A stretch of 64,000 bases of DNA from positions 1-64,000 of the forward strand of contig CAZKKI010000079.1 of assembly GCA_964553325.1 (NCBI GenBank), in the 5' to 3' direction. Shown here one piece after another: positions 33,901-42,126 of the stretch (within the stretch, counting starts at the first letter, position 1; each line of letters starts with the position of its first letter). A program made the position numbers and the translations under genes. The notes beneath the pieces are model-generated. The model saw only the letters and a program-made list of their open reading frames with translations, did no database searches and had not been told where the DNA came from. The DNA is from BMS3ABIN04 sp964553325. Lineage in GTDB: Bacteria; Bacteroidota; Ignavibacteria; Ignavibacteriales; Melioribacteraceae.

Positions 33901-34104
33901 ATCAGAAAGTCGAAAACCGGTCTCGAAGGAACAATTGCAGCGCATGAAAAACTTATTGAGATTGCGGTTAAAAAAATTGAAGAATATGTCGAAAATATTT
34001 CAAAGGGTAAATTCCATCTTACTTTCAGAGAAGACCCCGAAAAAAATGCTTGCAAATATTGCAATTTCAAAACAATTTGCAGAATTCAGGAATCGGTTAA
34101 CTAA
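30937..34104 (+). CDS. AddB-like PD-(D/E)XK nuclease/helicase-like protein
   Basis: 1055 residues. The N-terminal part is UvrD-like in layout but begins IIVPTNRKLRRLKK, without a Walker A lysine, as in inactive AddB. The C-terminal nuclease has GNLMHEIFYEYY, GKIDRID, IDYKLS and QLPVYLYA. Four cysteines, C759, C1039, C1042 and C1048, have the CPHRFF and CxxCxxxxxC spacing of the AddB iron-sulfur staple. Known role: subunit of the AddAB recombination complex that resects broken DNA ends. The partner AddA is not within the window, so a separate location is likely. Confidence 0.88.
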   Translation: MLLTNKNLKSFNVDELIRFKIEKSELESILIIVPTNRKLRRLKKEIITGSPGKTADVINLETLGTLTEKILNEWKYFKKLSEAAATVLIKQSAKEVDLQYLNVYKSEIPHGTLDRIKNVISEYKKHGVSPELLRKEAEKLDDLEKRKAIDIANIYQNYKAKCYKLSALEAGDIYSEIVSAGKDKFHSAFKRLFPEVREIVVVGFDEFFRLEIEILDFLKLDDSVDLFLTFDYFDRNRSLFAHLEETYSKLKSKNFKQIEDLTPEASDMFLQNVRKFLFSNKNKFVLDSYKEKIAVVEAADKINEVKFVAKEIKRKLTEENVEPHKICVAFNLIQNYTPIVRDIFNMYGIPVNITDRFSLDKSLPVTALITVLEILENDYFYKDIFRAFSNVYVRNINIDLDVLIKVATNLKIVGGKTNWEKKLSNALSFTGSFDEENEDEEKETSDIEKALQSIYNINSLLENFNKPLSIPEFQDELKLLAYKLGIFEKILEDKKEDAEINIKAVTTFFETTDEIFELLAKEYGENKKFNIKFYLEQLRTASGWARFNVKERSDFGVLVTTVNEIRGIKFDYLFICGMNDGEFPTRYNPEIFYSGSYAKDSARHLLEEKFHFYQALGLWRMGLYLTYAKHEEEKELVESTFVKDFKKLFAVKEINESNLNNLVYSKEELDKLIGNFWIEERLDEFLKSENLTLNEDKIRHSLSVDKLRTENPFAESVYNGYILSHVDNEIALSDKAVSKLENFVRQEFSVSQLETYANCPHRFFLDRVLKIEELREPTEEIEAVELGNLMHEIFYEYYSFLREKNINPVEEEIVKLKNILFGIARKKYDEYKFDSPLSFYEKEKIFGINGNEEDSVLYRFLTVENQNFEDYTPSFFEVGFGSVIRKNTDKILSATQAISIGNIKLRGKIDRIDINKNDFVFRIIDYKLSDRGKPSKKDLEEGYSLQLPVYLYATRKILTKYFENNFSPAGAIIFSLKFQADKFGHLRVIRKSKTGLEGTIAAHEKLIEIAVKKIEEYVENISKGKFHLTFREDPEKNACKYCNFKTICRIQESVN

Positions 34105-34110
34105 TTATTC

Positions 34111-34141
34111 TTGAATTCTTTGTAAGAATTTTTTACATTTG
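34111..34141 (+). promoter_or_regulatory. Bacteroidota-type promoter of greA
   Basis: TTG (34111-34113), 20-nt spacer, TACATTTG (34134-34141), a full TAnnTTTG match. Predicted start near 34148, right at the base of the hairpin that follows. Confidence 0.6.
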
Positions 34142-34147
34142 GTAAAG

Positions 34148-34176
34148 CCACTGCAAACAGCAGTGGTATTTTTTTT
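34148..34176 (+). terminator. Terminator-like hairpin in the greA leader
   Basis: Perfect 7-bp stem (CCACTGC with GCAGTGG, 5-nt loop) followed, after TA, by eight T's. It lies between the greA promoter and its ribosome site, about at +1, so it could stop transcription early as in leader attenuation, or act as a 5' stabilising hairpin. It could also simply end the upstream nuclease transcript. Confidence 0.75.
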
Positions 34177-34206
34177 ATGTTTCACAAAAAAGGAGGAAAG
34201 CCTTAA

Positions 34207-34677
34207 GTGTCTAACTTTGTATATCTTAGTAGAGAAAGATTAATTGAACTTGAGCAACAGTTGAAAGAACTGAAAACAAACGGACGTAAGCAAATGGCGC
34301 AGAGAATTGCCGAAGCAAGATCTTACGGCGATTTATCGGAAAATGCAGAATATGATGCCGCAAAGGAAGCGCAAGGCCTTCTCGAACTGAAAATCAGCAA
34401 GATGGAAGAAATGCTTGCGAAAGCAAAAATTATCGATACTTCGAACATGCCGAAAGATAAAACCCATATTCTTTCGACGGTTGTAGTTAAAAATTTGAAA
34501 AATAATAAAACCTACGAATATACATTGGTTTCTTCCGAAGAAGCCGATTTGGAAAAAGGAAAAATTTCCATTACTTCGCCGGTCGGGCAAGCTTTAATGA
34601 ACAGAAGCAAAGGTGAAATTGTCGACGCCAAAGTTCCGGCGGGAGTAATCAAATTCGAAATTCTGGATATTAAATAA
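34207..34677 (+). CDS. greA: Transcription elongation factor GreA
   Basis: 156 residues, GTG start at 34207 with AGGAGG at 34191-34196. N-terminal coiled coil with RSYGDLSENAEYDAAKE (the acidic tip D/E pair that coordinates the catalytic metal in RNA polymerase) and a C-terminal domain ending VPAGVIKFEILDI. GreA reactivates backtracked RNA polymerase by stimulating transcript cleavage. Full length. Leader hairpin upstream, terminator downstream, so it is a stand-alone unit. Confidence 0.97.
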   Translation: MSNFVYLSRERLIELEQQLKELKTNGRKQMAQRIAEARSYGDLSENAEYDAAKEAQGLLELKISKMEEMLAKAKIIDTSNMPKDKTHILSTVVVKNLKNNKTYEYTLVSSEEADLEKGKISITSPVGQALMNRSKGEIVDAKVPAGVIKFEILDIK

Positions 34678-34687
34678 ATTCTTTCTT

Positions 34688-34714
34688 AAAGCGGATACAC
34701 ATCCGCTTTTATAT
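34688..34714 (+). terminator. Intrinsic terminator after greA
   Basis: 9-bp stem (AAAGCGGAT with ATCCGCTTT, 4-nt loop) with T-rich sequence after it. Confidence 0.85.
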
Positions 34715-34733
34715 TTTCATTTCCGTGAACTTT

Positions 34734-36110
34734 ATGTCGTTATCCGTAAAAAATATTGAAGAGAAGGTCATTCTGTTTATCGAACGGAACGGTTTGATTT
34801 ATACCGGAGATAAAGTACTGTTGGCGCTTAGCGGAGGTCCCGATTCGGTTTTTGCATTGTACTTTCTGCACAAGTTCCGCGAGAAGTATAAAATCGAAAT
34901 TCACGCTTTTCATGTAAATCATCAATTGAGAAATTCCGAAAGCGATGAGGACGAGAATTTTTGCAAGGAATTGTGTGCACGGTTGAATATCGATTTCCGT
35001 TCGAGTAAAGTTGATGTGAAAGAATTTGCCAAGAAAAGCGGCAGATCGATTGAAGAAGCTGCGCGGATTTTAAGATACGGTGAGTTGCAAAATTATGCGG
35101 AAAAAATTGGTGCCGGTAAAATCGTCACCGCTCATAATTTAAGTGATAACGCCGAAACGGTTTTATTAAACTTTTTAAAAGGAACGGGAATCTCGGGATT
35201 AACCGGAATTCCGGTTCGCAGAGATAAAATTATTCGTCCCTTTCTTTGTTTAACCAAAGAAGAAATTGTGTTTTACCTCAAGGAAAGAAATTTGAGTTAT
35301 AGACTGGACGAATCGAACTTGGAATCGGAGTTTCAACGAAACTTTTTACGTAATAAAGTAGTACCATTGATAAAGAATAAAATCAATCCTTCCTTCGAAG
35401 AAGCGGTTTCCCGGAACAGTGAGATTTTAAGAAATACCAAAATTCTGATTTCCAGATTGACCGAATCGCTGATTTCCGAATTTGTAGAAAGTAAAAAAAA
35501 CGAAGTACATGTAAGTTTGAAGGTGATTGAAAACTACGGTACGGAAGCGCTTGCCGAGCTTTCCAAAACTGTGTGCGAAAAATATTTCGATGTGCAATTT
35601 GATTTTAACGACTGGATTAAAATTGAATCGCTTACGAATAAGCAAACGGGCAAGAGTGTTGAATTGGGAGAAAATATAACGGTTACGCGCGACCGCAATA
35701 ATCTTGTTTTTAAAAAGAAAAGTAACTTAAACGAAAACCGCATATTGAAAATAAAAATTGGCGAAAGTGTTCGAATAGACAATAAAAAGTTAATTATTGC
35801 CGAAGCGGATAAAAATAAGATTCAATTTGATACGGATAAGTACAAAGAGTATATTTCGGGTGACGACGTTTCGGAAGAATTTGTAATACGTAAATGGAAA
35901 CACGGCGATAAATTCATTCCGTTGGGCATGAAAAATTTCAAGAAATTATCCGATTTTTTAACGGAAGAGAAAATTCCCGCTACGGAAAAGGAAAATCAGT
36001 TGGTTTTAACTAACAACAATAACATTGTCTGGGTAATCGGACTAAGAATAGACGATCGATATAAAATATTACCGAATACAAAAAGGATAATTGAATTATG
36101 GTTGAACTAA
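34734..36110 (+). CDS. tilS: tRNA(Ile)-lysidine synthetase
   Basis: 458 residues from the ATG at 34734; an in-frame GTG 9 nt upstream (34725) cannot be excluded. ATP-pyrophosphatase loop SGGPDS at 33-38, then FHVNHQLR, GRSIEEAARILRYG, TAHNLSDNAETVL and LDESN. The C-terminal domain FVIRKWKHGDKFIPLGM is typical of TilS. It converts C34 of tRNA-Ile(CAT) to lysidine, essential for AUA reading. Overlaps hpt by 13 nt; the run tilS-hpt-ftsH is a conserved arrangement in many bacteria. Confidence 0.95.
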   Translation: MSLSVKNIEEKVILFIERNGLIYTGDKVLLALSGGPDSVFALYFLHKFREKYKIEIHAFHVNHQLRNSESDEDENFCKELCARLNIDFRSSKVDVKEFAKKSGRSIEEAARILRYGELQNYAEKIGAGKIVTAHNLSDNAETVLLNFLKGTGISGLTGIPVRRDKIIRPFLCLTKEEIVFYLKERNLSYRLDESNLESEFQRNFLRNKVVPLIKNKINPSFEEAVSRNSEILRNTKILISRLTESLISEFVESKKNEVHVSLKVIENYGTEALAELSKTVCEKYFDVQFDFNDWIKIESLTNKQTGKSVELGENITVTRDRNNLVFKKKSNLNENRILKIKIGESVRIDNKKLIIAEADKNKIQFDTDKYKEYISGDDVSEEFVIRKWKHGDKFIPLGMKNFKKLSDFLTEEKIPATEKENQLVLTNNNNIVWVIGLRIDDRYKILPNTKRIIELWLN

Positions 36111-36667
36111 GCGATCAAAAAATCAAAGATGTAATTCACGTTGGAAATGAAAAGTTCGTTCCGTTAATAACAAAAGAGCAAATTGAAAAACGCGTAAAAG
36201 AATTGGGCGAACAAATTTCGAGTGATTACAAAGGGAAACTACCGATTTTTATCGGGATACTTAACGGTTCGTTTATATTTATGTCGGATTTAATTAAAAA
36301 CGTAACAATCAATTGCGAAATCGATTTTTTCAAACTATCGAGTTACGGTGAACAAAAAATTTCTTCGGGTAAAGTAAAATTGTTAAAAGAATTGAATGCT
36401 GACATAAACGACCGACATATAATTATTGTGGAAGATATTGTCGATAGCGGTCTTTCGATTGATTACATTGAAAAATTAATAAGTAATTTTAATCCCGCAA
36501 GTATGAAAGTTGTTTCTCTTTTGGTGAAACCGAATAGCCTGAAATATAATGTTGAAATTAATTATATTGGGTTTGAAATTCCCGATAAATTTGTTATCGG
36601 ATACGGATTGGATTATGCTCAAAAATACAGAAATCTAAACTCCATTTATGTTTTAAGCGAAGAATAG
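36098..36667 (+). CDS. hpt: Hypoxanthine phosphoribosyltransferase
   Basis: 189 residues. PRPP-binding motif VEDIVDSGLS and the early FIGILNGSFIFMSDL (flexible-loop/GlyThr region) define the type I PRTase; FVIGYGLDYAQKYRNL is the purine pocket. Converts hypoxanthine or guanine plus PRPP to IMP/GMP in purine salvage. Starts inside tilS (13 nt overlap) and lies 9 nt before ftsH. Confidence 0.95.
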   Translation: MVELSDQKIKDVIHVGNEKFVPLITKEQIEKRVKELGEQISSDYKGKLPIFIGILNGSFIFMSDLIKNVTINCEIDFFKLSSYGEQKISSGKVKLLKELNADINDRHIIIVEDIVDSGLSIDYIEKLISNFNPASMKVVSLLVKPNSLKYNVEINYIGFEIPDKFVIGYGLDYAQKYRNLNSIYVLSEE

Positions 36668-36676
36668 GAAAAAATT

Positions 36677-38779
36677 ATGTTACCAAATAGAAAAATGAAT
36701 ATGTCGGATAATCAAAACAAAAAGGATTTTCAAAAGAAAAAGGGAAGTCCGCAAGGTTCCAACGACGATTTCGATTGGTCGAAAATACTGAAAACAGTTT
36801 TCAGCTGGGGTGCCGTAATAATTGCTGCCGTTATTGTAATGCAATTTATGAATTCGAGTCGTGCAAGTTTTGTTGAAGTCGGTTATAACACATATAAAAA
36901 TTTGTTGAATGCCGATAAAGTTGAAAAAATAGACGTTATCAAAACCGATGTAAACAATTACTCGCTTGAAGTTACTTTGAAGCAAGAAGAACCGGTTAAA
37001 ATCGGAAAGGCAACCAGAAAAGTTAAAAGAATAAGTGTTCCGATAATCGACAAAGTAATTGAAGGCGAACAAAAAGTCTGGGACGCGAAGGGCATTGTAT
37101 ATGATTTCATAATCGATTCAAACGAATGGTTTACGCTTCTGATCAGCTTTTTGCCGTGGGTTTTGATAATCGGTATTTGGATTTTATTTATGCGACGTAT
37201 GCAAGGCGGTGCCGGAAGTCAAAAAGGAATTTTCAACTTCGGTAAAAGTCGTGCAAAATTAATTTCCGAGTCGCAAATTAAAGTTACGTTCAAAGACGTT
37301 GCCGGTGCCGACGAAGCAAAACAAGAATTGGAAGAAATTATCGAATTTTTACGCGAACCGACAAAATTTCAAAAACTCGGCGGTAAAATTCCCAGAGGAG
37401 TTTTGTTATTAGGACCTCCGGGAACCGGGAAAACACTGATGGCAAGAGCCGTTGCCGGAGAAGCCGGCGTGCCGTTTTTCTCAATAAGCGGGGCAGACTT
37501 TGTTGAAATGTTTGTAGGTGTGGGAGCCAGTCGTGTTAGGGATTTATTCGAACAAGGAAAGAAAAACGCTCCTTGTATTATCTTTATCGACGAGATTGAT
37601 GCCGTGGGTCGTCATCGCGGTGCCGGATTAGGCGGCGGTCACGACGAACGCGAGCAAACTCTTAACGCATTGCTTGTTGAAATGGACGGGTTTGAACAAA
37701 ACAGCGGAGTTATCATTATTGCAGCTACTAACCGGCCAGATGTGCTCGATCCCGCTTTACTCCGACCGGGACGTTTCGACCGGCAAGTGGTTGTTGACCG
37801 GCCGGACGTTAAAGGAAGGGAAGGAATCTTAAAAGTTCATACACGGAATATTCCTTTGGATGAATCGGTCGATCTTAAAGTTCTGGCAAAAGGAACACCG
37901 GGATTAGCCGGAGCGGAACTCGCTAATCTTGTAAACGAAGCCGCATTGCTTGCTGCAAGAAAAAACCGAGATAAAGTTACTATGGAAGATTTTGAAGAAG
38001 CTAAAGACAAAGTGATGATGGGAATGGAAAGAAAAAGTATGATTATTTCGGAAGAGGAGAAAAAATTAACGGCTTATCACGAAATCGGACACGTGTTGGT
38101 GGCTCTGAAAATTCCGGAAGCCGATCCCGTTCATAAAGTTACCATTATTCCGCGCGGACGAGCATTAGGCGTTACAACTTATTTGCCCGTCGATGAAAAA
38201 CATACTTATTCAAAAGATTATTTGGAAGCTACAATTGCTTATGCACTGGGCGGAAGGGCTGCGGAATTGATAGTGTTTAACAGATTAACAACCGGAGCCG
38301 GTAACGATATCGAAAAGGCAACTTCGATTGCTAGAAAAATGGTTTGCGAATGGGGAATGAGCGATAAATTGGGTCCCGTGGCATTCGGTAAAAAAGAAGA
38401 AGAACTCTTTTTGGGCAGGGAAATTACGAAACACGACGAGTACAGCGAAAAAACCGCCCAAGAAATTGATGAAGAAATAAAGCGTATTGTGAATACCGGA
38501 ATGGAACGAGCGGAAAGAATACTTAGAGAAAATATCGACCTTCTTCATAAATTATCGAAAGAGTTGCTTGAAAGAGAAATTCTTGATGCCGAAGAAATTA
38601 GAAAAATTATGAACGGCGAAGAACTTCCGGCGGTAAAAGGAAACGGGAAAAATAATTCCGAATCAACACAAACTAAGGAAGACGATATTCCCGAACACGT
38701 GAAAAAACTGATGGAAGAAAGAAAGAAAAAAAACGCTGAGTCAGATAAGCAATCCGATAGCGCAAATGACGACAATTGA
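36677..38779 (+). CDS. ftsH: Membrane AAA+ zinc metalloprotease FtsH
   Basis: 700 residues. Two membrane helices (about 37-55 and 153-171) around a periplasmic domain, AAA+ Walker A GPPGTGKT at 246-253, IIFIDEIDA, the SRH region NRPDVLDPALLRPGRFD, and the protease motif HEIGH at 468-472 with Ile instead of the usual Ala; the HExxH zinc residues are intact. GNDIEKAT provides the third ligand. Degrades misassembled membrane proteins and short-lived regulators. Its end overlaps the next gene by 14 nt. C-terminal tail is highly charged. Confidence 0.97.
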   Translation: MLPNRKMNMSDNQNKKDFQKKKGSPQGSNDDFDWSKILKTVFSWGAVIIAAVIVMQFMNSSRASFVEVGYNTYKNLLNADKVEKIDVIKTDVNNYSLEVTLKQEEPVKIGKATRKVKRISVPIIDKVIEGEQKVWDAKGIVYDFIIDSNEWFTLLISFLPWVLIIGIWILFMRRMQGGAGSQKGIFNFGKSRAKLISESQIKVTFKDVAGADEAKQELEEIIEFLREPTKFQKLGGKIPRGVLLLGPPGTGKTLMARAVAGEAGVPFFSISGADFVEMFVGVGASRVRDLFEQGKKNAPCIIFIDEIDAVGRHRGAGLGGGHDEREQTLNALLVEMDGFEQNSGVIIIAATNRPDVLDPALLRPGRFDRQVVVDRPDVKGREGILKVHTRNIPLDESVDLKVLAKGTPGLAGAELANLVNEAALLAARKNRDKVTMEDFEEAKDKVMMGMERKSMIISEEEKKLTAYHEIGHVLVALKIPEADPVHKVTIIPRGRALGVTTYLPVDEKHTYSKDYLEATIAYALGGRAAELIVFNRLTTGAGNDIEKATSIARKMVCEWGMSDKLGPVAFGKKEEELFLGREITKHDEYSEKTAQEIDEEIKRIVNTGMERAERILRENIDLLHKLSKELLEREILDAEEIRKIMNGEELPAVKGNGKNNSESTQTKEDDIPEHVKKLMEERKKKNAESDKQSDSANDDN

Positions 38780-39434
38780 TAACGGAAGTATCGACTATAA
38801 AAGTGAAATTCTGAGAAAATTAATTCATCTCTTTTCTCTTTCCATTCCGGTTATCTACTATTTTATAACGAAAGAGTTGGCGCTCACAATTTTATTGCCG
38901 CTAACTCTTTTTTCTTTATTCCTCGATTTGGGCAGGCACTTTATTCACGGACTTAAATCCTTCTTCGATAGAACATTCGGATTTATGATGCGTGAACATG
39001 AAAAAGACAACAATAAGAAAAATTTGAGCGGAGCAACTTATGTGTTGATTTCCGCAACGGTAGGAATTATAATTTTCCCGAAGGTGTTTTTTATTACGGC
39101 GTTTGCCGTATTGATTCTAAGCGATATCGCCGCGGCATTAATCGGGCGGAAATACGGCAAGCATAAATTCCTTGCGAAAAGTTTGGAGGGAACCCTCGCT
39201 TTTTTTATCGTGGGATGTTTTGTTGTATTGCTGACCCCGAAAATTAATTACGATATTGCCGAATATCTAATCGGATTTTTTGCGGTAGCCGTTGGAGCCA
39301 TTGCCGAAAATATTTCTTACGGTTGGGCGGACGATAATTTTATGATTCCGCTCTCGGTCGGCTTTACACTTTGGCTTTTATATTATTTGTTCTTGCCCGA
39401 TTATAATTTAATTCTGGCAAATGTGCCCGTCTGA
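38766..39434 (+). CDS. Polyprenol/diacylglycerol kinase-like membrane protein
   Basis: 222 residues, about six to seven membrane helices. RKLIHLFSLSIPVIYYF at the start, FLDLGRHF, KNLSGATYVLISA and a conserved D-A-A-A-LIGRKYGKH followed by KSLEGTLAFF match the SEC59/DGK1/VTE5 cytidylyltransferase-like kinase family. It probably phosphorylates a lipid alcohol with CTP or ATP; exact substrate unknown. ATG lies inside ftsH (14 nt overlap), so translation is coupled. Confidence 0.85.
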   Translation: MTTIDNGSIDYKSEILRKLIHLFSLSIPVIYYFITKELALTILLPLTLFSLFLDLGRHFIHGLKSFFDRTFGFMMREHEKDNNKKNLSGATYVLISATVGIIIFPKVFFITAFAVLILSDIAAALIGRKYGKHKFLAKSLEGTLAFFIVGCFVVLLTPKINYDIAEYLIGFFAVAVGAIAENISYGWADDNFMIPLSVGFTLWLLYYLFLPDYNLILANVPV

Positions 39435-39499
39435 TTTTTTGAAACATATTTGCGGGCTTACTGTATAAAAACTGTTTTTCACCAATTAATAAAAATTGA

Positions 39500-40597
39500 A
39501 TGCGTATGAAAAAGATATTTACTTTTTTTATCCCCGCGCTTGTTTTAATTTCCTTTCTGAATTCGTGTGATAACCAAAAACCCGCAAGAGGGGAAGAAGA
39601 TGTAATTTACGTGGTTGCCGATTCCGGAGATTATGCTCGAGTTGAAGGCGCTTTGAAAATGGTCTTCGGAAAAATTATTTACACTCCCCAACCGGAAAAT
39701 TTATTCGAACTGAGAAGAATGAAATATTCGGATTTGGAAAATGTAAAAAGAAAGAAAAACATTATTATTTTGGGACCGCTTAACTCGGAATTCCCCGTTG
39801 CGAAATATATAAATAGCATTCTCGATTCAACCGCCAAAGCAATGGTTATGTCCGATAGCGCATTTGTAATTAATAAACACGACTTGTGGTACAAAGATCA
39901 ATTGGTGATGATTTTAACGGCTCCCGATATTGAAAAATTGCACAAAAACATTTTAAAACACGGCGACGATTTACTTTATTATTTCCGTGAAGCTTCGAAT
40001 CAACGGCTTTCCAAAGCTTTATATAATTCCCGTTTCGAAAAAAAGGATATTGAAGCAAAATTGTTGAAAAATTACGGTTGGACGATTTATGTTCAAGCCG
40101 ATTATCTGCTTGCCTTGGATAAACCGGAAGATAATTTCGTCTGGCTAAGGCGGGCGCCCAATTCCGATATGGAAAGATGGATATTTGTTCATTGGATTGA
40201 AAACGCTTCACCGACTTTTTTGGACCCCGATTCGATTATTAACGAGAGAAACAGAATCACAAAAAAATATTACCGTACGGCAAGCGACACCGCTTATGTG
40301 GAACTTGAAAGCGAATACAGAACGGTTACCGAAGTTAATTTTAATAACCGCTATGCATTAATGACTCAAGGACTGTGGCGGTTTAACGACAGAAGCGGCG
40401 GCGGGCCGATGATTAACTATACTTTTTACGATGAAGCCTCGGGCAGAATTTATATGCTAGACGGTTCGATATTCGCACCGAAGTATGAAAAGAAAGGTTT
40501 AATTCAACAAGTTGACGTGATGCTGCATTCGTTCAGAACGGAACAAGAGTTAAATCCCGAACTTAAAAAAGAAATTTTGGAAGCTTTGGAAGATTGA
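39500..40597 (+). CDS. DUF4837-family lipoprotein
   Basis: 365 residues with ATG at 39500 (a second ATG two codons later also fits). Lipoprotein signal FFIPALVLISFLNSC. The body has DVIYVVADSGDY, QPENLFELRRM and ending repeats with YRTVTEV and GLWRFNDRSGGGPMINYTFYD, as in DUF4837, a family confined mostly to Bacteroidota with no known function. Likely faces the periplasm or cell surface. A terminator follows. Confidence 0.82.
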   Translation: MRMKKIFTFFIPALVLISFLNSCDNQKPARGEEDVIYVVADSGDYARVEGALKMVFGKIIYTPQPENLFELRRMKYSDLENVKRKKNIIILGPLNSEFPVAKYINSILDSTAKAMVMSDSAFVINKHDLWYKDQLVMILTAPDIEKLHKNILKHGDDLLYYFREASNQRLSKALYNSRFEKKDIEAKLLKNYGWTIYVQADYLLALDKPEDNFVWLRRAPNSDMERWIFVHWIENASPTFLDPDSIINERNRITKKYYRTASDTAYVELESEYRTVTEVNFNNRYALMTQGLWRFNDRSGGGPMINYTFYDEASGRIYMLDGSIFAPKYEKKGLIQQVDVMLHSFRTEQELNPELKKEILEALED

Positions 40598-40610
40598 TTT
40601 TAGGGAATTA

Positions 40611-40638
40611 GGGGCAGTTTCTGAACTGTCCCCCTTTT
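40611..40638 (+). terminator. Terminator between convergent genes
   Basis: GGGGCAGTT pairs with AACTGTCCC across a 4-nt loop (one G-U), followed by T's. Confidence 0.7.
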
Positions 40639-40648
40639 TATCCCGGTT

Positions 40649-42028
40649 TTAATCCTCACCTAAAATTTCACCGTCGGCAATGGTTTTTTGAATTTCTTCT
40701 TTATTTATCAGCTTGGCTTTGCCTTTAATTTTCACATTGGCGCCGAACTTAAAATCTCCTTCGACGATTAATTCCCTGCAATCGATTAACGATGGAATGC
40801 CTTTATTGAATCTTGCGTCGAAATCATCGATTTTCTTGAAATAAAGGGAATCCAATTGCACAAAAATTTTCGGATGTTTCCTTTCGGGATTAATTACCAA
40901 TTTGTAGTCGTCGGTAAGAACGTAAGCATCGGAACGGATTACCAGCAAATCGTTTGTGGTTTTAACGGGCGCAAATCTTGTACGCGGAACGCGGATTGCT
41001 CCGGCTCCTTCGAAAACCGAAATTGCAGAGCCCATCGCGGTTTCCAATTGGTAAACCTCGGGCGAAGAAGCATTACGCGGATCCACGGTTTTTTCGTTGC
41101 GTATCATCGGCAACCCTAAAATTGCGTTTTTCTCGGTTAGAATTTGTTTTAACTTTTCCAGATTTACCCAAATATTATTCGTATTAAAATATTTATGTTT
41201 TTCTACGTTTTGAAAATCGGGAATATCTTCGTCGGCACATTGCGCGGTTTCACGTAGGACCAATCCGCCGGATTTCAAATACGCCAAATGTCCGCCTTTC
41301 TTATCCGCTTCGGTTCGGTCGGCAACTTCCATCAAAAAAGGTAAATTGTTTTTTACGAAGTAACCGAGAATTTTAGGTTCAAGGAAAGCGCCCAAGTTAT
41401 CCGAATTTGATATAAACGCGAATTTGTAATTTTTTTCTAAAAGTTTATCGAGAATTCCGCTTGTCTCAAGCGCCAGATATATTTCTCCGTGTCCGGGCGG
41501 GCACCATTCCAGTTTGGGATTTTCTTCCCAAACAACCGGATTAAAATCGTCTTTTCTTATCTTCGGGATTTTATGCTGTTGAAAATCCAACGGTAAATCG
41601 TTTTGCAATTCGGGATAATTTTTTAACAATTCCAGCGAATCCGAATGTGTGTTGAAGCTGTTCATCAGAATCAACGGAACTTTAGTATTAATTGCCTGTC
41701 GTGCAATAATATCGAGGAAAGTAAGACCGTTCTTTACCGGAAGTAACGATTTCGCTTTATTCAATCCCATACTTGTTCCGAGTCCGCCGTTCAGTTTAAT
41801 TACAACCGTCTGATTCAGAAATCCGCTGCCGTAATTTCCGTATTCGGCGTCAAGGTTTTCCAAGTCGGGTAAACTTTCCACCGGTTCTATTTCCGTTTCC
41901 TTTAGAATACCAGTTTCGCCTTCGAGAAGTTGGTAATAGTAGTATTCGAACGATTTGATAACAACGTCGGGTAGATTTTCCGCTTCCATCTTATTTTTGA
42001 ATGAAGCGAATTTTTCAGCGTGATTCAT
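40649..42028 (-). CDS. UTP-glucose-1-phosphate uridylyltransferase-type pyrophosphorylase
   Basis: 459 residues. Nucleotide loop IKLNGGLGTSMG, then KSLLPVKNG, PPGHGEIYLAL, FISNSDNLGA and GAIRVPRTRFAPVKTTNDLL, all of the eukaryotic-like UDPGP family (not GalU). The C-terminal left-handed helix (LIVEGDFKFGANVKIKG) is present. Makes UDP-glucose or a related UDP-sugar from UTP for glycogen, exopolysaccharide or surface glycans. Alone on the minus strand. Confidence 0.9.
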   Translation of the reverse strand: MNHAEKFASFKNKMEAENLPDVVIKSFEYYYYQLLEGETGILKETEIEPVESLPDLENLDAEYGNYGSGFLNQTVVIKLNGGLGTSMGLNKAKSLLPVKNGLTFLDIIARQAINTKVPLILMNSFNTHSDSLELLKNYPELQNDLPLDFQQHKIPKIRKDDFNPVVWEENPKLEWCPPGHGEIYLALETSGILDKLLEKNYKFAFISNSDNLGAFLEPKILGYFVKNNLPFLMEVADRTEADKKGGHLAYLKSGGLVLRETAQCADEDIPDFQNVEKHKYFNTNNIWVNLEKLKQILTEKNAILGLPMIRNEKTVDPRNASSPEVYQLETAMGSAISVFEGAGAIRVPRTRFAPVKTTNDLLVIRSDAYVLTDDYKLVINPERKHPKIFVQLDSLYFKKIDDFDARFNKGIPSLIDCRELIVEGDFKFGANVKIKGKAKLINKEEIQKTIADGEILGED

Positions 42029-42069
42029 AATTAAATTAAAATTGTTAGTGATTTCTTTTTTTATTTCTG

Positions 42070-42097
42070 CAAAGATATAAAATTAAAGTTAAACAAA
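42070..42097 (-). promoter_or_regulatory. Promoter candidate for the uridylyltransferase gene
   Basis: On the minus strand: TTTG (42094-42097), 16-nt spacer (short), TATCTTTG (42070-42077, full match to TAnnTTTG), about 42 nt before the ATG. Confidence 0.4.
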
Positions 42098-42126
42098 TCG
42101 AAGGATCGAACGTAGCGGAAAGATTT

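Noticed and set aside
39427..39460. GCCCG...CGGGC inverted repeat after the polyprenol kinase gene
   Set aside because: Five base pairs, long loop and no T-run; too weak to call a terminator.
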